Source: Nesterenkonia aurantiaca (GTDB lineage Bacteria > Actinomycetota > Actinomycetes > Actinomycetales > Micrococcaceae). Taken from it: 38,152 nucleotides of DNA. Shown here in pieces: positions 8,193-15,041 of the stretch. Numbering within the stretch: the stretch's first letter is position 1; every line of letters starts with the position of its first letter. Both the position numbers and the translations under genes were made by a program. The notes beneath the pieces are model-generated. The model made no database searches, had not been told where the DNA came from, and saw nothing but the letters and a program-made list of their open reading frames with translations. The stretch lies in the NCBI RefSeq assembly GCF_004364585.1, contig NZ_SOAN01000014.1:1-38152 (forward strand), read 5' to 3'.

Positions 8193-9578
8193 ATGTCTCA
8201 GAATACGTGCGCACCCTCGACACTGTCTGCCCACCACACCACCGAACAGGCCAGAGAGCACCGGGGCCGGGATGCGGCATCGGTGGTGTTCAACCTGACC
8301 GGCTACACCGTCACCGACGCCGCTGACCTGCCGCTGGGTGGAAGACGCGTCGTGGTCACCGCCGTCGACCAGCAGGGCGCCTGCCCGAGCTGCGGAGTGC
8401 TCTCCACCCGGGTGCATCAACGAGTCCGGCAACGCGTCAAAGACATCCCCACCGGCGGTACCAGGGTCGAGGTGGTGGTGATCAAGCCGCGCTACCTCTG
8501 CGCCGAGCCCGCCTGCCCGAGACAGACCTTCACCCAGACCACCGAGCAGCTGCCCGCCCGAGCACGGTGCACCACCCGACTCAAGGACACGGTGGTGGCC
8601 GCGGTCCTGGATTCGGGACGAGCTACTGGCCAAGTCGCCGCCGTCCAGGGGATCGCCTGGGGCACGGTCAACACCGCGATCCTCACCCAGACCACCGTGC
8701 TCCCGGAGGTCGATCAGGTGTCGGTGCGCGCGTTGGGGATCGATGAGCATCGGTTCGCGACCGCGAAGTGGTTCAAGCACCCCGACACTGCGGTGTGGTG
8801 CCGTGTGGAGCCGTGGATGAGCACCTTCGTCGACGCCGATACCGGCCACGTCCTCGGGGTCGTCGACGGGCGGTCTTCCAAGAACGTCACCGCGTGGCTC
8901 CGAGCCCGCTCCCAGGCCTGGCTGGACCGGCTCGAAGTCGTCGCGATCGATCCCTCAGCCACGTTCCGCGCCGCGGTGCGTCGTGTGCTGCCGGCGGTGG
9001 AGATCAGTGTGGATCACTTCCACCTGGTGCGTCTGGGCAATCAGATGCTCACCGAGGTCCGCCAGCGGACTCTGCGAGAGGTGCTGGGCCGGCGCGGGCG
9101 GAAGCAGGACGCGGTCTGGGCGCACCGGATGCTGCTGCTGCGTGCTGGGGATCAGCTCACCGAGGCCGGACTGCACCGGTTGGAGCAGGTCCTCGATGAC
9201 GCCGACTTCGAGCAGGTCGCCGCGGCCTGGGCGGTGAAGGAACACCTGCGCAGGATCCTGAACTCACCGACCATCGAGAAGGCCCAGAACGCGAGGATTG
9301 ATTTCGAGCTGGCAGTGGCCGCCGCCGAGCTGCCCGAGGCCGACAGGCTCTCAGTCACGGTGGCGAGGTGGTGGCCAGAGATCAAGGTGTTCATCCGCAC
9401 CAGGGTCACCAATGCGCGGACTGAGGCGGCGAACACTTCGGTCAAGCAGATCAAGCGCACCGGCCGGGGGTTCCGGAACCAGAGGAACTATCAGTCACGT
9501 ATTCTGGGCAGGAGCTTCAGGCGGACACGCCGACGCTCCCAAATCCATGCTCGAGCAGGACTCCACGCTCAAGTGTGA
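8193..9578 (+). CDS. ISL3-family transposase
   Basis: This 461-residue DDE transposase starts at ATG 8193, preceded by an AAGGA site about nine bases upstream. The longer frame starts inside the terminal region. The N-terminus has a zinc-finger-like CPSCGVLSTRVH and a second Cys pair (LCAEPACPR). The core shows LGIDEHRF (first Asp), VVAIDPSATFRAAVRRVLP and VDHFHLVRLGNQM. The end has NARTEAANTSVKQIKRTGRGF with the catalytic Glu, then FRNQRNYQSRIL. The last 25 residues are Arg-rich and run almost to the right inverted repeat, unlike the short 'R-x-A-A' type ends common in relatives, so the extreme tail may be frameshifted. It is otherwise intact and possibly active. Confidence 0.9.
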   Translation: MSQNTCAPSTLSAHHTTEQAREHRGRDAASVVFNLTGYTVTDAADLPLGGRRVVVTAVDQQGACPSCGVLSTRVHQRVRQRVKDIPTGGTRVEVVVIKPRYLCAEPACPRQTFTQTTEQLPARARCTTRLKDTVVAAVLDSGRATGQVAAVQGIAWGTVNTAILTQTTVLPEVDQVSVRALGIDEHRFATAKWFKHPDTAVWCRVEPWMSTFVDADTGHVLGVVDGRSSKNVTAWLRARSQAWLDRLEVVAIDPSATFRAAVRRVLPAVEISVDHFHLVRLGNQMLTEVRQRTLREVLGRRGRKQDAVWAHRMLLLRAGDQLTEAGLHRLEQVLDDADFEQVAAAWAVKEHLRRILNSPTIEKAQNARIDFELAVAAAELPEADRLSVTVARWWPEIKVFIRTRVTNARTEAANTSVKQIKRTGRGFRNQRNYQSRILGRSFRRTRRRSQIHARAGLHAQV

Positions 9579-9584
9579 AGAGCC
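9563..9584 (-). repeat. ISL3 right terminal inverted repeat
   Basis: Read on the minus strand it begins GGCTCTTCACACTTGAGCGT. It matches the left repeat at 20 of 22 positions. The transposase stop codon at 9578 lies within this repeat. Confidence 0.85.
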
Positions 9585-9632
9585 CATTGCCAGGTACAGC
9601 TATAGCGGTTTCGGTAATTCTCTAGGCCAGGA

Positions 9633-10928
9633 CTACCGGTCAGGTGAACCACCACGCAGCCGCGAACCTATCGAGCGACGAAAAGTGCCCAAGGCCGACT
9701 TGTAGAGTTTCAAGTTCCCACGGAACAAGTTCGACAGGATCCCGTAGCCAGGGTATTTGGTCGTTGGAAAGCCGGCCATAGAGCGTCCGAGCAGTCGGCC
9801 AGGTAACGTTTGACGCCTCTTTACCTGTAGCGGCTGCACTGGTACCAACCGGTCCATTTCGAGAGATTCAAGAATCACGACCCCCGCTTCGGCGGCCTCC
9901 ATGAGGAGCTCTTGCCCTCGACGGGTGCGCGCAATGGCCACTGATATCCCCTCCTGCTCTTCGAAAAGGGGGTATCCCCGATCGTCCGTGTCCCAAAAAT
10001 CGCCGACAGCGATGTCTGCGGATTCACCCGTTCCGTCGACGCACAACTTGCAACGTGTCTGCAAGTCACGGCCGAGGTGAGATCCCCACGACTCAACGTA
10101 CGTCAACTGAGATCGATGCCCGTCCGTATCTTCGGCCTTGAAGTGTCCCGGCCATCCGTCCCCCCGGTATCGGAGAGACTTCAGCCGATCTGGATCGAGC
10201 CCGATCTCCTCCACGAGGGACTCAGTAGCATTCTGGCTTGGAGTACCTGCGCAAAAGAATGAGAGCAACACCGGTCCTGAACTTTCGCCATCCTCGTCCG
10301 CTCGACCAGTAAGGGAACGAGCGGCCACAGCCTCGCACGGCTTGACAACTAGCGCGGACTTAGAGTCCAACGATGCGCCCTCGAGGGCTCCGACCGGCGC
10401 GTAGCGTGACCCCGCGGAGGCTAGCGCCTCGTCGCGACTCATGATGCGCACAGGCACCGATCGCTTCGGTGATGATTCAGAGGCTGAGACACCGGATGCT
10501 TGGGAAACATGCCCGCTATCAATCAGCCACGAAACAAGTGCCGTGAGAACTCCCCCGCTGCTGCCAGCAGTTCTAATAACTGGATCTGTCGACCAAGCAC
10601 GCCATACGGAGTGGTAGCGGCCGAACAACCCGTGTAATTGTCCACCCGGCTCGACGGCTGGCGCACTTACCCGAAGGCCGGGGCACATATTCCTGAATCG
10701 AGCCGCCTCGGCCTTGTCGCTGGGCGCCGCTGCGCGCTCGACCTTCGGCCGAAGAAACCCATCCGACGTCTCGCGCATCGTCACACGCGGGGAGACATGC
10801 GTACAACCAGCACACCCCGTACACCGACCGGTCTTTACAACGGATGAGACCTCGCGCTCAAGTGCCGTTCTTACCATGCCTGTATGCCCGTTTCGTAGTT
10901 TGGATGAAGGCTCCCCGACAATCTGCAT
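9633..10928 (-). CDS. FrhB/FdhB-like iron-sulfur protein (coenzyme F420 hydrogenase beta-subunit family)
   Basis: About 431 residues. The N-terminus has a ferredoxin-like cluster motif (GRCTGCAGCTHV) with a further Cys in FRNMCPG. The central FrhB_FdhB_N and C domains follow, with RTAGSSGGVLTALVSWLI, VLLSFFCAGTPSQNATESLVEEIG, RYRGDGWPGHF and a second cluster-like segment RCKLCVDGTGESADIAVGDFW. In true F420 enzymes these parts hold FAD and Fe-S centres. Homologues in exopolysaccharide loci, often beside pyruvyl transferases, have an unproven redox or sugar-modifying role. Start choice is weak: ATG 10928, TTG 10934 and ATG 10877 are all possible. It is separated from its probable partner at 5220 by the IS elements. 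Confidence 0.75.
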   Translation of the reverse strand: MQIVGEPSSKLRNGHTGMVRTALEREVSSVVKTGRCTGCAGCTHVSPRVTMRETSDGFLRPKVERAAAPSDKAEAARFRNMCPGLRVSAPAVEPGGQLHGLFGRYHSVWRAWSTDPVIRTAGSSGGVLTALVSWLIDSGHVSQASGVSASESSPKRSVPVRIMSRDEALASAGSRYAPVGALEGASLDSKSALVVKPCEAVAARSLTGRADEDGESSGPVLLSFFCAGTPSQNATESLVEEIGLDPDRLKSLRYRGDGWPGHFKAEDTDGHRSQLTYVESWGSHLGRDLQTRCKLCVDGTGESADIAVGDFWDTDDRGYPLFEEQEGISVAIARTRRGQELLMEAAEAGVVILESLEMDRLVPVQPLQVKRRQTLPGRLLGRSMAGFPTTKYPGYGILSNLFRGNLKLYKSALGTFRRSIGSRLRGGSPDR

Positions 10929-10998
10929 CGCCAAGGGAGACCAGAGGCGACTTCCGGCGAACTGCGCCTCGTGGGGGTACCCAGCGCAGAACGCGAAA

Positions 10999-11047
10999 TA
11001 ATTAAATATCTATTCTAGATCGATAACATAAAACTAAATAATCGAAA
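10999..11047. promoter_or_regulatory. Very AT-rich intergenic island
   Basis: This stretch between the sugar transferase stop and the FrhB-like gene is roughly four-fifths A+T (for example AAATAATTAAATATCTATTC), against about 60-70% GC around it. It could hold the promoter of the minus-strand FrhB-like gene, a terminator region for the sugar transferase operon, or a scar of horizontal transfer. No clear hairpin was found. Confidence 0.35.
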
Positions 11048-12574
11048 CTAGTACGCACCTTTACCTTCAAAAATCGCACGCCCTGTTCTCCATAGAATTG
11101 CTAGATCTGCCGTAAGTGACCAATTCTCTACGTAGTACAAGTCCAGTCTTACGGCTTCCTCCCATGGCAAATCTGATCTTCCACTGACTTGCCACAGACC
11201 AGTTATGCCGGGTTTGACCAGAAACCTTCGATGAACGTGATGCTCGTACTGCGCAACTTCTTGCGCCAATGAGGGTCTCGGACCAACAAGCGACATGCTG
11301 CCCATCAGGACGTTGAAGACTTGCGGCAACTCGTCGATGCTGTAACGGCGAATGAACCGTCCAACCTTCGTGACGCGGGGGTCATCTTTCATTTTGAACA
11401 GGACACTGTCGGGGTCCATTCGATCCGCCGCGTCCAGCTGAGCCAATAACTGTTCCGCATCACTTCGCATGGATCGGAATTTCAACATTCTAAATTCCTC
11501 CCCGTCGAGGCCGATGCGACGCTGCTTGAACAGCACCGGTCCCGGCGAAGTCACCTTGACCATGGTCGCCACTACACCCATAGGCAAGAAAAGGAGCAAG
11601 ATAATCAATAGCGATGCAAGAATGTCGAATGAGCGCTTCATAGCTGCCCGGAGACCCGTGTAGCGCGGGGTCTCCACATGCATGAGGGGTAGTCCCGCGA
11701 CAGGGCGGCTATGAATACGTGGGCCACTGACGTCCGTGAGACTTGGCGCCATTACAAGTGAATATTCGCCCTTTTCGAGCTCCCAGCTGAGCTCTCTGAC
11801 CCTCTGCGGGTCCAGATGATCAGCCCCAGTGATGATCACTGTGTCGGCACCAATGATGTCCATGGCCTCGCGTACGCCATCAAAATCACTGATCACAGGA
11901 ACATCGCCTATGGCAAGGATGCCACTGTCCCTCGGATCCTGTGCGAGAGCTGCCCCGACCACGTTGTAACCAGCCCAAGGTTGCTTCGCCAACTCGTCCG
12001 AGATGTGGCGTATAGACGAGCGTGAGCCCACCAGTACTACTTGATTGGAATAGTCGCCCCTAGCGCGATGGCTTTTCAGCCACTTCCTCCAGGCCATTCG
12101 AGCAAACAGTAGCCCGGCGATGCCTATGGCGAAAGTGAGGAGAAGGTACCCGCGGGCGACATCCAGCTTGAGCAGGAACATGCTGGTCGCGAGTGCAGCG
12201 AAAACGCCAATCCCGCTGTCTGTAATCTTCCGATACTCCGTGTGCCCGACACCCATAACCCGTGAGTCAACACTTCCTACTGCAACGAGGACAAGCATCC
12301 AAAGAATCAGTATCGCGCCGGAGACGATGCCGTAGCTGACTTCCCCCCCGTACTGTCCCCCGGTCATCGTGGGAAAGCCAAAACTTGCCGCGTCATCAAA
12401 GCCGAGCCAAAATACCTGGACGCTGCCAATAACTATCGCCAGCACCAAGAAGTCAGTGAAGAGAAGGCGCCTGGCGTAGCGCTTTTGCCAGACTCGGCGT
12501 GGCAGTACTTCCTCAGTCGCTGCCCTGATGCCGGTGTAGGTGGCGTTCATGTCCGTAGCTGGTGCGGCGCTCAT
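11048..12574 (-). CDS. Polyprenyl-phosphate sugar phosphotransferase (exopolysaccharide initiation)
   Basis: This 508-residue membrane enzyme of the WbaP/CpsE/GumD type transfers a sugar phosphate from a nucleotide sugar to undecaprenyl phosphate, the first step of repeat-unit assembly. About four hydrophobic helices (residues 35-165) lead into a CoA-binding-like Rossmann domain (QVVLVGSRSSIRHISDEL). A membrane-dipping helix follows (KRSFDILASLLIILLLF), then the catalytic bacterial sugar transferase domain with GPVLFKQRRIGLDGEEFRMLKFRSM, RVTKVGRFIRRYSIDELPQ, SLVGPRPSL and KPGITGLWQVSGRSDL. Its ATG shares one base with the upstream stop (TGATG), so it is translationally coupled to the gene before it. 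Confidence 0.92.
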   Translation of the reverse strand: MSAAPATDMNATYTGIRAATEEVLPRRVWQKRYARRLLFTDFLVLAIVIGSVQVFWLGFDDAASFGFPTMTGGQYGGEVSYGIVSGAILILWMLVLVAVGSVDSRVMGVGHTEYRKITDSGIGVFAALATSMFLLKLDVARGYLLLTFAIGIAGLLFARMAWRKWLKSHRARGDYSNQVVLVGSRSSIRHISDELAKQPWAGYNVVGAALAQDPRDSGILAIGDVPVISDFDGVREAMDIIGADTVIITGADHLDPQRVRELSWELEKGEYSLVMAPSLTDVSGPRIHSRPVAGLPLMHVETPRYTGLRAAMKRSFDILASLLIILLLFLPMGVVATMVKVTSPGPVLFKQRRIGLDGEEFRMLKFRSMRSDAEQLLAQLDAADRMDPDSVLFKMKDDPRVTKVGRFIRRYSIDELPQVFNVLMGSMSLVGPRPSLAQEVAQYEHHVHRRFLVKPGITGLWQVSGRSDLPWEEAVRLDLYYVENWSLTADLAILWRTGRAIFEGKGAY

Positions 12575-12930
12575 CAGTCAAGATTCCTTCCAAGATCCGC
12601 GGAAAACAGGGCCTCATCCCCGGTCCAGACCCAGAGTGTGTTCCCTGATACATCGAGGGTTGTGTCATTGTCGACTTCTGCAGAGGTGCAGGCGAGAGAT
12701 ACGACAGTTGATTCCTGGAACTCAACCAGACTCAGGCCCCCGCAGTCTTCTGGGGCGGTGGACTGAGTCTGCGAGGCAGATCCTTCGGCTTGAGGCTCAT
12801 CTAGGCCCGGGCCGAGAGCAAGGGCAACCAGGACAACATCCGCTGCCAAAAAAACCGCGAGCCCAATGATTACCATCGCTTTGCGTGAGAACTTACGCTC
12901 GCCTTTGGGGCCTCGTCCATTGCCATTCAT
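12574..12930 (-). CDS. Small single-pass membrane protein of unknown function
   Basis: This 118-residue protein has a basic N-terminus (GRGPKGERKFSRK), one transmembrane helix at about residues 18-42 (MVIIGLAVFLAADVVLVALAL), and an acidic, serine/threonine-rich outer domain. That domain has two cysteines (EDCGG and LACTS) that could form a disulfide outside the cell. It sits between the phosphatase and the sugar transferase with overlaps at both ends (ATGA and TGATG), so it is part of the same operon. I do not recognise a family. A role in polymer assembly or export is only suggested by position. Confidence 0.7.
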   Translation of the reverse strand: MNGNGRGPKGERKFSRKAMVIIGLAVFLAADVVLVALALGPGLDEPQAEGSASQTQSTAPEDCGGLSLVEFQESTVVSLACTSAEVDNDTTLDVSGNTLWVWTGDEALFSADLGRNLD

Positions 12931-13547
12931 GCGCCGACCTGCTTGGCGAGGCTCACCGCGACTCGCTGGGTGCGATCTAGTGCTTCAATGATCTGACGCG
13001 CAGACTCCGCGTAGATCTCTTCTGATCGTCGATAAGGGTCAACAATGTCGGCAGGGGCTGCATCCTCTAGGGGCAGGTAGCCTCGTCGCGCGGACGCCCA
13101 CTTCACGACGCTGCGGAGTCTATCTGCTGCGGTCAGAGACATGAATTCCGACTGAGGCGCTGGGTGATTCTGTAGCGCATTCTCCAGCAAGGCTGCGAAC
13201 TCGTTGAGCGTGAATGTGTTTCGCGACGCGCGAGGTATCAACCGGACTACGGCGCTGCGATGTTCAGCCGACATCGCAAGTACGAGGTCTGCCGCTCTTA
13301 CGTGTTCTGCCGTCAGCTGACGCGCGGTGTGCCCAGCGGGTGCGCCACCATGTTTTGTGGAGAGTGCGGCAGCTTCGGTCGGCATACCCGAGCCGACAAG
13401 GGCCCCGGTTCCCGCGCTTTCCACAACTACCGTTGATCCGAGTCCCGGGAAGTCCTTCGTTATACGGGCCCGGATTAGCTGCTCTGCTTGGGCTGAGCGG
13501 CAGATATTCCCGGTACAGACAGCAAGGATACGGAAGGCATCCGACAT
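12927..13547 (-). CDS. Low-molecular-weight protein-tyrosine phosphatase (Wzb/CpsB-like role)
   Basis: This 206-residue phosphatase carries the signature CTGNICRS (C11-x5-R17) at its very N-terminus. ADLVLAMSAEHRS follows in the middle. The acid-base aspartate is in DPYRRSEEIYAES near the C-terminus. In capsule loci such enzymes dephosphorylate the tyrosine autokinase, here encoded directly upstream. At 206 residues it is longer than the usual 140-160. The extra length is in the central region around residues 100-150 and after the DPY motif. It lies three bases after the kinase gene and overlaps the next gene by four, so it is co-transcribed. Confidence 0.9.
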   Translation of the reverse strand: MSDAFRILAVCTGNICRSAQAEQLIRARITKDFPGLGSTVVVESAGTGALVGSGMPTEAAALSTKHGGAPAGHTARQLTAEHVRAADLVLAMSAEHRSAVVRLIPRASRNTFTLNEFAALLENALQNHPAPQSEFMSLTAADRLRSVVKWASARRGYLPLEDAAPADIVDPYRRSEEIYAESARQIIEALDRTQRVAVSLAKQVGA

Positions 13548-13550
13548 GGC

Positions 13551-14927
13551 TTACGCCTTTCGATCTTCTTCATAGGTATATGCGTGGCCGTAGCGCCCAT
13601 AGCCGTATGCGTCAGGGCCCTTAGTCGGAAGCATGGTCGGGATGACCCCGAAGAGTTTTGCCCCGACGTTCTCCAGGGAAGTAACTGCTCCCTTCAACTG
13701 CTGGCGGTGCGTTTTTCCAGCAGCGACGACGACGATAGCCCCAGTCGCACGGGTGGCGAGTACTGCGGCATCGGTCACAGGAAGTAGCGGCGGAGCGGCG
13801 ATCAACACGACGTCGAACTGGTCCTCCACGAAACGAAGCAACGCATCCATGCTCGGTGAACCGAGGAGCTCGCTGGGGTTCGGAGGGATGTCACCAGCGG
13901 GGAGCACAGCAAGGTCATGAGGACCCCAGTACTGGACAACATCTGCGAGGTCTACCTTGCCGATCAGGACATTAGTCAGTCCTACTGCACCTTCAAGTCC
14001 GAAATAGTTGGCGATCCTGGGGCGTCGAAGATCGGCATCGATCACTAGGACCCGCTGCCCGGCTTCCTGCATGGTGATGGCGGTGTTGGCCACTGTGGTG
14101 GACTTGCCTTCACCTTGGATGGACGACGTAAATACGAAACTTCGTCTAGACTCACCGACCTCCAGGAATTGGAGGTTCGTTCGCAGTGTTCGGAAAGACT
14201 CAGCACGTGGGCTCTTCGGATCCACCTGGACCACAAGAGGTCTTTTCTGAGCTTGAGAGTCGTAGACTATTCCGCCCAGCACGGGGGCCTCTGTGACCGT
14301 AGAAATATCATGCTCTCCGCGGATCCTCGTGTCGAGCACTTCACGGAGCATGACGACACCGACCCCGAGGCTCAGTCCCGCTAGAAGACCGAGGACCAGG
14401 TTGAGAGGCACCCGCGGCGAGACAGGAGACTCCGGTGCGACAGCTTCCTGCAAGACCTCGACGGATACGGAGCTGGCATCACCGGTGGAGCTCGGCGTGA
14501 TCTCACCGACCACGCCAATCAGATTCTCCGTTACCAGATTGGCGATCTCCGCCGCCAGCATAGGGTTTTCATCCGATGCCGTGATCTCCATGAGCACCGT
14601 ATTTGGACCGGCTGAAACTGCGATGGTTTCGGCCATTTCTGCTGGAGTCTGCTCGAGACCCAGGTCATCGATTACTGGCTGCAGGACCCGAGGCGTGGTC
14701 GTGACTTCGACGAAACTCTCCACGATTTGCTGGGTATAGCTGGTGCCCTGGCCGAGCTCGGCCACCGTGGACGCGGAATCCGTGGAGACATAGACCCTAG
14801 TTTCTGCCTCGTACTGCGGAGTCTGCAGGAGCGAGAACGTTGCTGCGGCACCGATTCCCGCGAGGGTCGCCAACACGATGATGAGCCATCCGCGATGGAC
14901 GATCCTTAAATATTCACGCAATTCCAC
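13551..14927 (-). CDS. Tyrosine autokinase / chain-length regulator (Wzc/CpsCD-type), altered Walker B
   Basis: A 458-residue fusion of a polysaccharide co-polymerase and a BY-kinase. The Wzz part has helices at about residues 13-34 and 175-196 around an extracytoplasmic segment. The kinase part has Walker A SSIQGEGKST (K275), Walker A' VLVIDADLRRP (D297, D299), and a tyrosine tail (Y441, Y443, Y446, Y450, Y452). The Walker B position reads FDVVLIAAPPLLPVTDA, so the aspartate normally found in I-D-[TA]-P-P is Ala377. The codons ATC GCC GCT CCG confirm it. The start is GTG 14927 with a GGGGG site upstream. It is the first gene of the operon and controls polymer length through cycles of phosphorylation. 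Confidence 0.9.
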   Translation of the reverse strand: MELREYLRIVHRGWLIIVLATLAGIGAAATFSLLQTPQYEAETRVYVSTDSASTVAELGQGTSYTQQIVESFVEVTTTPRVLQPVIDDLGLEQTPAEMAETIAVSAGPNTVLMEITASDENPMLAAEIANLVTENLIGVVGEITPSSTGDASSVSVEVLQEAVAPESPVSPRVPLNLVLGLLAGLSLGVGVVMLREVLDTRIRGEHDISTVTEAPVLGGIVYDSQAQKRPLVVQVDPKSPRAESFRTLRTNLQFLEVGESRRSFVFTSSIQGEGKSTTVANTAITMQEAGQRVLVIDADLRRPRIANYFGLEGAVGLTNVLIGKVDLADVVQYWGPHDLAVLPAGDIPPNPSELLGSPSMDALLRFVEDQFDVVLIAAPPLLPVTDAAVLATRATGAIVVVAAGKTHRQQLKGAVTSLENVGAKLFGVIPTMLPTKGPDAYGYGRYGHAYTYEEDRKA

Positions 14928-15041
14928 GTACTGCTATCCCCCAAAGATCCCTGATATGGCCTAGCTCAGCATAAGGGATTTACGGGCGAAACACAGATTT
15001 TGGTTGAACGACATCCTGATCAAAGACGTAGCCTGCGTTCG

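Larger units (their letters stand above)
8086..9584 (+). mobile_element. Complete ISL3-family insertion sequence
   Basis: The 1499-base element is bounded by imperfect terminal inverted repeats of 22 bases with 20 matches. It holds one transposase gene. ISL3 elements normally make an 8-base target duplication. The outside bases are CAGTAACT on the left and CATTGCCA on the right, which do not match. The left flank is inside an IS5 transposase and the right flank is not IS5, so DNA has been lost or rearranged at one border since insertion. Confidence 0.85.
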
